A DNA stretch of 19,650 nt from an uncultured Variovorax sp. (GTDB taxonomy: Bacteria > Pseudomonadota > Gammaproteobacteria > Burkholderiales > Burkholderiaceae): positions 1 through 19,650 of the forward strand of contig CAMLCW010000050.1 of assembly GCA_946478645.1 (NCBI GenBank), written 5' to 3'. Made by a program: the position numbers and the translations under genes. The notes beneath the pieces are model-generated. The model was not told the DNA's origin and searched no databases. It saw only the letters and a list, made by a program, of their open reading frames with translations. Positions within the stretch are counted from its first letter, which is position 1; each line of letters begins with the position of its first letter. Of the stretch, positions 6,511 through 15,748 are shown one piece after another.

Positions 6511-7412
6511 TGGCGGCGGCCGATCGCGCACGCGCCTGCTTCGTGCAGGCCTGCCGGCTCGACGTGGCGGTGCGCAAGCCCGGCAACGTGAGCCAGGCCT
6601 CGCCGGGCCATCGCATGCAGGCATCGATGTTCCTCGCGAGCGCTGCGGCCGCCGCCGGTCCACTGTTCGAGCCCGGCCGGCGCGTGGGCGATCGCATCGA
6701 GGCCGCGGTGGCAGTCAGTTGGGCTGCGGCTGGCTGCAACACCAACCTCGGCATCGTGCTGCTGTGCGCGCCGATCGCCGCGGCCGTGGCGCAGCATCCG
6801 CTCGAGACCACGCCGGAGGCACTGCGCGACGCCGTCGAATCGGTGCTCGTGACGCTCGACATCGGCGATGCCGCGGCGGCCTACCGCGCCATCGCGCAGG
6901 CCAACCCGGGCGGGCTGGGCACCGCACCGGCCGAGGATGTCCATCAGGCGCCTCGCATCGGCCTGCGCGACGCCATGGCGCTGGCGGCGGAGCGGGACCT
7001 GATCGCACGGCAGTACCGCGACGGCTTTGCCGACCTGTTCGCGCTGGCCTTCCAGGCGCCGGGCGAAGCGGCGGGCGCGGCCGTCGCGGCCGGCGGAGAT
7101 GCACCGCCCGACGCGACCACCGTGGCCTCCGTGCAACGGCTCTTCCTCGACTGCCTCGCCACTTTTCCCGATTCACACATTGTTCGAAAACACGGCGAGC
7201 GCGTGGCACAGACTGTCATGACGGCGGCGCAGGCCTGGCGCGAGCGCGCCGCAGCGGGCGCCGTGCTCGACGCCGATCCGGCCTTCGCCGCCTGGGACGA
7301 ATCGCTCAAGGCCAGCGGCGTCAACCCCGGCACGAGCGCCGATCTCACCGTGGCGGCGCTGCTGCTTTCGGGCTGGGTCCACGCGAGCGCGGGCGGATGG
7401 CACGGATCGTGA
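6507..7412 (+). CDS. CitG/MdcB-like triphosphoribosyl-dephospho-CoA synthase family protein
   Basis: A 301-residue member of the CitG/MdcB family, which transfers a (tri)phosphoribosyl group from ATP to an alcohol with release of adenine. Visible family features are VRKPGNVSQASPGHRM near residue 20, GCNTNLGIVLLCAPIAAAV near residue 75, and DSHIVRKHGERVAQTV followed by NPGTSADLTVAALLLSGW near the C-terminus. The window has no citrate or malonate lyase genes, the normal context of CitG. It sits instead between an ATP-grasp gene and fae, so a role in H4MPT assembly is likely. ATG 6507 overlaps the upstream stop by four bases; ATG 6510 is an equivalent alternative. Such genes (often called orf5) recur in bacterial H4MPT islands. 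Confidence 0.88.
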   Translation: MMAAADRARACFVQACRLDVAVRKPGNVSQASPGHRMQASMFLASAAAAAGPLFEPGRRVGDRIEAAVAVSWAAAGCNTNLGIVLLCAPIAAAVAQHPLETTPEALRDAVESVLVTLDIGDAAAAYRAIAQANPGGLGTAPAEDVHQAPRIGLRDAMALAAERDLIARQYRDGFADLFALAFQAPGEAAGAAVAAGGDAPPDATTVASVQRLFLDCLATFPDSHIVRKHGERVAQTVMTAAQAWRERAAAGAVLDADPAFAAWDESLKASGVNPGTSADLTVAALLLSGWVHASAGGWHGS

Positions 7413-7481
7413 TACCCATGGTTTTGCGCTGGTCTCCCGACCGGTGTCGCACTGACTCCCCAATCACCCTGGACCTCTGAG

Positions 7482-7486
7482 AGGAG
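7482..7486 (+). promoter_or_regulatory. Strong ribosome binding site of fae
   Basis: AGGAG lies ten bases before ATG 7497, in an 84-base gap after the CitG-like gene. It is the longest gap within this operon. The gap also has a small GGTC-TCCC-GACC hairpin near 7431-7442. This fits separately boosted expression of the abundant Fae enzyme. Confidence 0.6.
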
Positions 7487-7496
7487 ACTCGAAACC

Positions 7497-8009
7497 ATGG
7501 CAAAAATCGATCGACTGATGGTGGGCGAATCGCTCGTCGGCGAGGGCAACGAAGTCGCCCACATCGACCTGATCATCGGACCCCGCGGCAGTGCCGCCGA
7601 GAGCGCCTTCGCGAACGCGTTGACCAACAACAAGGACGGCTTCACTTCGCTGCTCGCCGTCGTCGCGCCCAACCTGCTGACCAAGCCGGCCACGGTGATG
7701 TTCAACAAGGTGACCATCAAGGGCGCCAAGCAGGCGGTGCAGATGTTCGGGCCCGCGCAGCGCGCCGTGGCACTGGCCGTGGCCGACAGCGTGGAGGACG
7801 GCACCATCCCCATGGCCGAGGCCGACAACCTCTTCATCTGCGTGGGCGTGTTCATCCACTGGCTCGCCGACGACGACAAGAAGATCCAGGACTACAACTA
7901 CCAGGCCACGCGCGAGGCCATCCAGCGCGCGGTCGCTGGCTCGCCGACCGCGGCCGAGGTGGTGGACAAGAAGGGCACCACGGCGCATCCGTTCGCCGCG
8001 CACCTCTGA
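7497..8009 (+). CDS. fae: Formaldehyde-activating enzyme
   Basis: Catalyses condensation of formaldehyde with H4MPT to methylene-H4MPT, detoxifying formaldehyde and feeding the C1 pathway in the cytoplasm. 170 residues, the usual length. Conserved segments run almost unbroken: [69 protein letters not shown], and [20 protein letters not shown]. The histidine in EVAHID (residue 22 here) corresponds to the catalytic His described for the M. extorquens enzyme. It is last in its operon, with a strong ribosome binding site and a terminator directly after it. Confidence 0.98.
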   Translation: MAKIDRLMVGESLVGEGNEVAHIDLIIGPRGSAAESAFANALTNNKDGFTSLLAVVAPNLLTKPATVMFNKVTIKGAKQAVQMFGPAQRAVALAVADSVEDGTIPMAEADNLFICVGVFIHWLADDDKKIQDYNYQATREAIQRAVAGSPTAAEVVDKKGTTAHPFAAHL

Positions 8010-8035
8010 AGAAGACGACGACGCACGACGATGAG

Positions 8036-8062
8036 GCCGGCGCGTTCAGCGCGCCGGCTTTT
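8036..8062 (+). terminator. Rho-independent terminator after fae
   Basis: GCCGGCGCG (8036-8044) pairs perfectly with CGCGCCGGC (8050-8058) around loop TTCAG, followed by TTTT. It ends the mptG-to-fae operon. The convergent folB stop lies 21 bases away. On that strand no T run follows the stem, so it would terminate folB only weakly. Confidence 0.88.
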
Positions 8063-8083
8063 CGCTTCGCCGGTTCGTGCGGC

Positions 8084-8566
8084 TCAGCGCTTCCCGGGGA
8101 CCATGCCGCTCGCAAGGAATTTCAGTACCGTCGCGCCGTGGCCGGGCTTGGCCGGGCGGTGCGTGGCGGCATCGCGTTCGATCTGCACGCCCACCGCCTG
8201 CACGTCGTCGAACTTGCGCGGCTTCACCACCTTCACGCGGACCCAGCGCGCGCCGAACTCGTCGATGAGGATATCGGCGATGGCCTCTGCAAAGGCCTCG
8301 AGCAGCTGCAGCCGGTGTTCCGCCATGAGCCGGTGCAGCCGTTCGTGGACCACGCCGTAGTCGATGGTGTCGGCGATGCTGTCGGTGTCGCAGGCGCGCG
8401 CACGCGGCACGCCGGCATGCACGTCGATCACGAGCGGCTGCGGATCGTGCAGCTCCGAATCGTGGATGCCGATCACCGTCTGCGCGGCGAAGCCTTCGAT
8501 GAAGATCAGGTCCATCGGTGCCGAAGCGGTCGGATCGATGGCGGGGCGCTGCAAGGTGTTGATCAC
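8084..8566 (-). CDS. folB: Dihydroneopterin aldolase
   Basis: Cleaves 7,8-dihydroneopterin to 6-hydroxymethyl-dihydropterin, the pterin precursor of both folate and H4MPT. 160 residues from a GTG start. FolB features are FIEGFAAQTVIGIHDSE, DPQPLVIDV, DYGVVHERL, LLEAFAEAIADILI and VRVKVVKPRKF, including the active-site Glu and Lys regions. The GTG at 8566 is preferred because GGAGA (plus-strand 8573-8577) lies six bases before it; ATG 8515 has no such site. A tail of roughly 30 residues after the FolB core (HRPAKPGHGATVLKFLASG) is unusual. Its placement among H4MPT genes suggests it supplies pterin for this cofactor. Archaea use a different aldolase (MptD) for the step. Confidence 0.9.
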   Translation of the reverse strand: MINTLQRPAIDPTASAPMDLIFIEGFAAQTVIGIHDSELHDPQPLVIDVHAGVPRARACDTDSIADTIDYGVVHERLHRLMAEHRLQLLEAFAEAIADILIDEFGARWVRVKVVKPRKFDDVQAVGVQIERDAATHRPAKPGHGATVLKFLASGMVPGKR

Positions 8567-8716
8567 GTGGTGTCTCCGTGCGGGTCGTCGAATGTGAATG
8601 TGTTTGAAAGTGTGTCTGGCGGTGATCCGATTCACCCCAGGCGCGTGGCAGCACCGCAAAATGCAGGCCAGAGCGCGGACCCGTCCCTACAAGAGCGGGC
8701 CGACCAAGGAGACACG
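8567..8716. promoter_or_regulatory. Divergent intergenic region between folB and the sigma-54 activator
   Basis: 150 bases separate the folB start from the leader ORF of the activator, so both promoters should lie here. GAAAGTGTGTC at 8606-8616 matches the palindrome found before mptG at 9 of 11 positions. A spaced GTGAAT/ATTCAC pair occurs at 8594-8599 and 8630-8635. TTGAAA at 8604-8609 could be a -35 for the plus strand, but no good -10 follows. I see no -24/-12 element with correct spacing. Confidence 0.4.
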
Positions 8717-8739
8717 ATGAGAAGCGCCGGAGACATCCG

Positions 8740-8743
<4 letters not shown>
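8717..8743 (+). CDS. Putative eight-codon leader ORF of the activator gene
   Basis: A very strong ribosome binding site AAGGAGA (8706-8712) stands four bases before ATG 8717. The ORF reads MRSAGDIR and stops at TGA 8741-8743, overlapping the activator ATG at 8740 as ATGA. It is too short for normal gene calling. The arrangement suggests translational coupling of the activator to a leader peptide. The evidence is the ribosome binding site and the overlap only. Confidence 0.4.
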
Positions 8744-10761
<2,018 letters not shown>

Positions 10762-11313
10762 GCAAGCGCCGGCGGCGCCGCGCTCGCGCTTCGCGTGGTG
10801 CATCACCGGCTCGGGCCATTTCCTCGAGGAATCGCTCGCCATCGCGGCGCGGCTGCCTTCGGTCGACCTGTTCCTCTCGGCCGCCGCCGAGGAGGTGCTG
10901 CCGATCTACAAGCTGCCGGTCGACGGGTTCAAGCCGCGCTTTCGCGTCTTCCGCGACAAGACCGCGAGCGGCGTGCCGGTGGGCATGCTCTACGACGAGG
11001 ACTACCACACCGTGGTCGTCGCGCCCGCCACGAGCAACACGGTGGCCAAGTGCGCCTTCGGCATCAGCGACTCGCTGCCCACCAACATGTTCGCGCAGGC
11101 CGGCAAGCTCGGCATTCCTGGCATCGTGTTTGCATGCGACACCGAACCGGTGGTGGTGACGAAATCCCCGCACGACTGGGTCACGCTGCGTCCGCGGCGC
11201 ATCGAGCTCGACAACGTGGAGCGCCTGCGCAGCATCGACTTCTGCCGCGTGGTCGCGTCGCCGGCCGAACTGGAGACTGCGCTCGACACGCGCCTGAAGG
11301 AACTCTCTCTCGC

Positions 11314-12765
11314 ATGGAACACATCGTCTTCCTGACCGGGCGCCTTGCCCAAGCCAGCCTCGAAAGGGTGCTGGGCGGCATCGAGGCGGCACCGTTCACA
11401 TGGGAAGTGCGGGAGATCGGCTTGCAGGTGGCCGCGCTCATGACGGCCGACATGATCCGCCGCCGCGTGCCGGCGCCGGTGGTCAGCCCCGGCGAAGGCG
11501 AGGGCGCCGCGCCCCGGCGCGCCGACCGCATCATGGTGCCGGGCCGCTGCCGCGGCGACGTCGACGCGCTCGGCCTTCACTACGGCGTGCCCGTGGAGCG
11601 CGGCCCGCAGGAGCTGAAGGACCTGCCGCGCCACTTCAACCGCAGCGCGCGTGCGCTCACGCTCGACGCCTACGAGGTCGCGATCTTTGCCGAGATCGTC
11701 GACGCGCCGCGGCTTTCGGTGGCGCAGATCGTCGAGCGTGCGCAGGGCCTCGCGGCCGATGGCGCGAACGTCATCGACCTCGGCTGCCTGCCCGAGACGC
11801 GCTTCGACCACCTGGCCGAGAGCGTGCAGGCGCTCAAGGCCGAAGGCTTCGCGGTCAGCGTGGATTCGAGCGACAGCGCCGAGCTGCTCTGCGGCGGGCG
11901 CGCCGGCGCCGACTACCTGCTGAGCCTCACGCTCGACAGCCTCTGGATCGCCGACGAGGTGGCGTCCACGCCAGTGCTCATCCCGCGCGTGCCGGCCGAC
12001 GAGGCCTCGCTGCACGAGGCGGTGCGCCGCATGCAGCGCAGCGGCCGCGCGTTCCTGGCCGATGCGATCCTCGATCCGATTCCCTTCGGGCTCACGGCGT
12101 CGATCGTGCGCTACCACCGGCTGCGCGCGTGCTTTCCCGATGCGCCCATCATGCTCGGCGTCGGCAACCTCACCGAACTCACCGAGGCCGACACCAGCGG
12201 CATCAACGCGGTGCTGTTCGGCATCGCCGCCGAGCTGAAGGTGTCGGCCGTGCTCACCACGCAAGTGAGCCCGCATGCGCGGCGTGCGGTGAAGGAGGCC
12301 GACTGGGCGCGCCGCATCATGCACGCCGCGGCGCGCCACGGCACGCTGCCCAAGGGCATGGGCGATGCGCTGATGACCGTGCATGCGAAGCATCCGTTTC
12401 CCGACACGCCCGAGGAGATCGGCGAGATCGCCGCGCAGGTGCGCGACCCGAACTTCCGCGTGCAGGTGTCGCCGCTCGGGCTCCACGTCTACAACCGCGA
12501 CGGCCTGCGGCTGGGGCAGGGCGCCTTCGAGCTCTGGCCGCAGCTCGGCCTGCAGCACGATGCCGACCATGCCTTCTACATGGGCGTAGAGCTCGCGCGT
12601 GCCGAGATCGCCTGGCAGCTCGGCAAGCGCTACGTGCAGGACCAGCCGCTCGACTGGGGCTGCGCGGCCCCGCGCGCCGCCGAAGACCTCTCGCGCTGGT
12701 GCGCGCCCGGCACGACCATGAAGAAGAACGCCAGGCACCCCGAGCCGGCCGGGCCACCGCCATGA
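11314..12765 (+). CDS. Dihydropteroate-synthase-like protein of the H4MPT island
   Basis: A 483-residue protein found with H4MPT genes in methylotrophs and methanogens. An N-terminal domain (about 1-115, EHIVFLTGRLAQASLERVL) precedes a pterin-binding TIM-barrel-like core related to dihydropteroate synthase: GANVIDLGCLPETRFDHL, FAVSVDSSDSAELL, AFLADAILDPIPFGL, IMLGVGNLTELTEADTSG, VLTTQVSPHARRAVKEADWARR. A C-terminal segment (FRVQVSPLGLHVYNRDG) follows. The natural role is joining hydroxymethyl-dihydropterin diphosphate to the ribofuranosyl-arylamine phosphate made by MptG. That step has been linked to such proteins only indirectly, so I leave the symbol blank. ATG 11314 lies inside the end of dmrB, with AAGGA at 11297-11301. 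The stop overlaps the next start (ATGA). Confidence 0.87.
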   Translation: MEHIVFLTGRLAQASLERVLGGIEAAPFTWEVREIGLQVAALMTADMIRRRVPAPVVSPGEGEGAAPRRADRIMVPGRCRGDVDALGLHYGVPVERGPQELKDLPRHFNRSARALTLDAYEVAIFAEIVDAPRLSVAQIVERAQGLAADGANVIDLGCLPETRFDHLAESVQALKAEGFAVSVDSSDSAELLCGGRAGADYLLSLTLDSLWIADEVASTPVLIPRVPADEASLHEAVRRMQRSGRAFLADAILDPIPFGLTASIVRYHRLRACFPDAPIMLGVGNLTELTEADTSGINAVLFGIAAELKVSAVLTTQVSPHARRAVKEADWARRIMHAAARHGTLPKGMGDALMTVHAKHPFPDTPEEIGEIAAQVRDPNFRVQVSPLGLHVYNRDGLRLGQGAFELWPQLGLQHDADHAFYMGVELARAEIAWQLGKRYVQDQPLDWGCAAPRAAEDLSRWCAPGTTMKKNARHPEPAGPPP

Positions 12766-13346
12766 ACGACCAGATCTTCGAAGCCGTGGTCACCACCGTT
12801 GCGCCCGGCGGCAAGCCGCACGTCGCGCCGATGGGCGTGCGCTACCGCGGCGGCGACGGCATCCTGCTGATGCCCTTCAAGCCCTCGACCACGCACGACA
12901 ACATCGTGGCGACCGGCCATGCGGTGCTCAACATCGTCTGCGACACGCGCGTGTTCGCAGGCTGCGTGACCGGACGCAAGCAGTGGCCGACCCGGCCCGC
13001 CGAACGCATCGAATGCGTGCGGCTCGCGTGCGCGCTGCGCCACGTCGAGCTCGAACTCGCCGAGCAGCGCGACGATCCCCAGCGCCCCGTGCTGCGCATG
13101 GTGCCCGTGCACGAGGCCACGCATGCGCAGTTCGCGGGCTTCAACCGCGCGCAGGCCGCGGTGATCGAAGGCGCGGTGCTCGTGAGCCGGCTGCACATGC
13201 TGCCCCCGGACAAAGTGGAGAGCGAAATGAACTACCTGCAGATCGCCATCGACAAGACGGCCGGCCCCGAGGAGCACGAAGCCTGGACGTGGCTGCGCGC
13301 CGCCGTCGCGCGGCACCGCAACGCCTCACCGGAGCGTGCATCGTGA
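12762..13346 (+). CDS. DUF447-type flavin-binding-fold protein, function unknown
   Basis: A 194-residue protein beginning MNDQIFEAVVTTVAPGGKPHVAPMGVRYRGG, the signature of DUF447 proteins that share the FMN-binding split-barrel fold. Other visible parts are RVFAGCVTGRKQWPT and FNRAQAAVIEGAVLVSRLHML. It is recurrent in H4MPT islands, but no reaction is established that I can name. A redox or chaperone role in cofactor synthesis is inference. The start overlaps the upstream stop (ATGA) and the stop overlaps the next start (GTGA), so it is translated as part of the dmrB-to-mfnB operon. Confidence 0.85.
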   Translation: MNDQIFEAVVTTVAPGGKPHVAPMGVRYRGGDGILLMPFKPSTTHDNIVATGHAVLNIVCDTRVFAGCVTGRKQWPTRPAERIECVRLACALRHVELELAEQRDDPQRPVLRMVPVHEATHAQFAGFNRAQAAVIEGAVLVSRLHMLPPDKVESEMNYLQIAIDKTAGPEEHEAWTWLRAAVARHRNASPERAS

Positions 13347-14041
13347 CGCGCATGCTCGTGAGCGTGCGCAGCGTCGACGAGGCGCTGCTCGCGGCGCGCG
13401 GCGGCGCCGACTTCATCGACCTGAAGGAGCCGCGCGAAGGGGCGCTCGGCGGGCTGCCAGTGGCCACCATCGGCGCCATCGTCGCCGCATTGCGTGCGCA
13501 CGCCATCGGCCTGCCCGTGAGCGCCACGATCGGCGACCTGCCGATGCATGCGCTCGACCGCATCCTGGCGCAGGTCGATGCGGTGGGCGCCTGCGGCGTC
13601 GACTACGTGAAGGTCGGCGTGGAACGCGGTGCCGGTGCGCCCGCGCTGCTCGATGCACTCGCGGCCTGCGGGCGTCCCGTGGTGCCGGTCTTCATCGCCG
13701 ACCACGGCATCGACGCCGGCCTGGTCGCGCACGCCTGCGGCCTCGGCTTTCCGGCGCTCATGGCCGACACCGCCGACAAGCTCGCGGGCAGCCTGTTCGA
13801 CGCGGTGCCGAAGGCGCAACTGCGCGGGCTGCTCGACCAGGCGCGCGCGGCCGGCAAGCTGGGCGGGCTCGCGGGGGCGCTGCGCCTGGCGCACCTGCCG
13901 TTGCTGCGCGCGCTCGCGCCCGACTTCGCGGGCTTTCGCAGCGCCGTCTGCGAGGGCGCCCGCCACAGCGCGCTGAGCCCGCCACGCCTCGCCAAGCTCG
14001 CGGCGCTGCTGCACGAAGAGGCCGCTGTCGCGCCGGCCTGA
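13343..14041 (+). CDS. mfnB: (5-formylfuran-3-yl)methyl phosphate synthase
   Basis: Makes the furan precursor of methanofuran/methylofuran from two molecules of glyceraldehyde-3-phosphate. 232 residues, TIM-barrel class-I aldolase type. Active-site residues known from the methanogen enzyme can be placed: Lys in FIDLKEPREG (residue 28), Lys in DYVKVGVERG (90), and the Asp/Lys pair of MADTADK (142 and 146). GTG 13343 is chosen because GGAG (13331-13334) lies eight bases before it and it overlaps the previous stop as GTGA; ATG 13352 is the alternative. It is last in its operon and converges on mfnE with only ten bases between the stops. Confidence 0.94.
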   Translation: MTRMLVSVRSVDEALLAARGGADFIDLKEPREGALGGLPVATIGAIVAALRAHAIGLPVSATIGDLPMHALDRILAQVDAVGACGVDYVKVGVERGAGAPALLDALAACGRPVVPVFIADHGIDAGLVAHACGLGFPALMADTADKLAGSLFDAVPKAQLRGLLDQARAAGKLGGLAGALRLAHLPLLRALAPDFAGFRSAVCEGARHSALSPPRLAKLAALLHEEAAVAPA

Positions 14042-14051
14042 TCGGAGCGTT

Positions 14052-14654
14052 TCAGGGCGGCGAGGAGAAAACCGCCTCGCCCAGCAGCAGCGCCCGCATC
14101 GCCGCGAGCTGGTTCTTGTGCAGCAGCGTGATCGGGAACGCCGCATCGCCCGCATGTCCGGCGAACTGCGGATCGACCACACCGGTCGCGCCGAGTTCGC
14201 CGAGCGTCATCTGCGGATCGATCGCGCACGACTTGACCAGCACCAGCTGCTCGGCATTGAGGTGCTTCGCGAGGTCGAGCGCGATGGTGTCGGAGGTCGC
14301 GTCCCAGCCGGTGCGACCGTCGGGCCGGTCGCGCCGCAGTTCGAGCGGCAGCCACAGCGCGGTCTTGCCCTGGCGCAGCAGTTGCGGGATCTCGGTCTTG
14401 CGTGCGGTGAGCTGCAGCGCCGGGTTCAGCGCATGCAATTGGTAGGCGGTCTGCGCCATCGCGAGCACCGCCATGTTGTGCGCCGCGAGGTCGTTGAACT
14501 GCCAGTGCGCCTGCACGCGCCGCACCTCGTCGGCGAAGCTGCCGCCGCCGCAGACCACCGTCACGCGGCCGCCGCCGAGCTGCACCAGAAGGTCGAGCCA
14601 TTCCGGCAGCAGCGGGTCGGCACAGAGGCTGCCGCCGATCTTGACCACCCACAT
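14052..14654 (-). CDS. mfnE: [5-(aminomethyl)furan-3-yl]methyl phosphate kinase
   Basis: Phosphorylates the aminomethylfuran phosphate to its diphosphate, activating it for coupling to glutamyl-tyramine. 200 residues with an amino-acid-kinase fold: MWVVKIGGSLCADP at the start, VTVVCGGGSFADEVRR next, then GWDATSDTIALDLAKHL and LVLVKSCAID. GGGAG lies eight bases before the ATG. The start overlaps the mfnF stop by one base (TGATG), so it is translationally coupled. It is last of the minus-strand mfnD-mfnF-mfnE block. Confidence 0.9.
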   Translation of the reverse strand: MWVVKIGGSLCADPLLPEWLDLLVQLGGGRVTVVCGGGSFADEVRRVQAHWQFNDLAAHNMAVLAMAQTAYQLHALNPALQLTARKTEIPQLLRQGKTALWLPLELRRDRPDGRTGWDATSDTIALDLAKHLNAEQLVLVKSCAIDPQMTLGELGATGVVDPQFAGHAGDAAFPITLLHKNQLAAMRALLLGEAVFSSPP

Positions 14655-15748
14655 CAGTCGTGCTCCCTTTCGAACAGCGCCGCCACCGCGACGCTCGGCG
14701 CGCAGACCTGCGCCCAGGCGGCAGTGCCCTCGGCCGCGCCGTGCGACAGGATCGCGACCTCGCCGCCGTAGGCCGCATGGCGGCGCGGCGCACAACCGGC
14801 CGCATCGGCCGCATCGGCCACCAGCTCGGGCACCAGGAACGCGCCGCAGCCCGCGCTCACGATCACGGCCTCGCGCGCGAGCGCATGCGCGGCGAGCACG
14901 CCGCGCAATTGCGCGCCGATGGCCGCGACCTGGGCCGCGCGCCAGGCGCGTGCGAGCGCAAGCCATTCGTCGGCCGATGCATCGCGTTCGTCCAGGCCCA
15001 CCATGCGGGCGAGGCGCTGGCGCGTGGCCGCAGGGGTCTTGGCCGCGTTGTCCGCACTTGGATGCAGGTCGTGCGCGGCATCGAGCTCGCCGGTGAGCCG
15101 GTACACGTCGGCCGTGGTGGCGAAGAACTCGTTCATCACATGGCGGCCCTGGCCGCGCCATTCGATGCGCTGCGCCAGCGCGCACAGCGGTGTGCGCACC
15201 ACGCCGTGGTAGGCCAGCTCGCCGGTCACCAGCCGGTCGGCGTCGCTGCGGCTCGCGGTCTGCACGCGGCCCTGGCCGAAGGCGATGAGGTCGGTGGTCG
15301 TGCTGCCGATGTCGACCAGCACGCCCTCGGCGAACACCAGCGCCGCATGCCGCGCGGTCGCGAGCCAGTTGGCCGAGGCGATCCGTTCCCAGTGGCGCGG
15401 GACCTCGGCGGCGGCGCACCAGCCCGCGTCGCCGGCGAAGAAGCGCAGCGCGCCGGGTGGCGCCGGCAGCGCGGCCGCGAGCGCCGCGGCGATGCCGCGC
15501 ACGCCGGCTTCGCGGTCGGGAAAGAGATCGACCATCTCGCCCGTCATCGTCACCGCATGGCGCGCGTCGCCGAGCGCCGGCCAGCGCCGCTGCGCGGCCT
15601 GCAGCGCGCGCGCCAGGTGGTCGAGGCCCTGCCAGAGCGGGCAGGCCCATTGCGCCACGTCGGCGACGCGGCCGCCCTGCAGCAGGCAGGCCTTGACGTG
15701 CGCGCCGCCGATGTCCCAGCCGATGGTGGTGCGTTCAGGCGTGGGCAC
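14654..15748 (-). CDS. mfnF: Methylofuran synthesis protein MfnF, ASKHA-fold coupling enzyme
   Basis: Joins the activated aminomethylfuran diphosphate to gamma-glutamyltyramine, forming the ether core of methanofuran/methylofuran. 364 residues of the hydantoinase/ASKHA-type fold: IGWDIGGAHVKACLL at the N-terminus (phosphate 1 loop), LVDIGSTTTDLIAFGQG mid-protein (phosphate 2 loop), and EAVIVSAGCGAFLVPELV. GTG 15748 is preferred because the fold begins eight residues later. It overlaps the mfnD end by 14 bases. ATG 15787 would lengthen that overlap. Adjacent mfnE and mfnD support the assignment strongly. Confidence 0.88.
   Translation of the reverse strand: MPTPERTTIGWDIGGAHVKACLLQGGRVADVAQWACPLWQGLDHLARALQAAQRRWPALGDARHAVTMTGEMVDLFPDREAGVRGIAAALAAALPAPPGALRFFAGDAGWCAAAEVPRHWERIASANWLATARHAALVFAEGVLVDIGSTTTDLIAFGQGRVQTASRSDADRLVTGELAYHGVVRTPLCALAQRIEWRGQGRHVMNEFFATTADVYRLTGELDAAHDLHPSADNAAKTPAATRQRLARMVGLDERDASADEWLALARAWRAAQVAAIGAQLRGVLAAHALAREAVIVSAGCGAFLVPELVADAADAAGCAPRRHAAYGGEVAILSHGAAEGTAAWAQVCAPSVAVAALFEREHD

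Noticed and set aside
7398..7412. TGGCACG-like -24 element before fae
   Set aside because: The -24 half is perfect, but the -12 half reads GTGA instead of TTGC, losing the invariant GC. No palindrome copy lies upstream.
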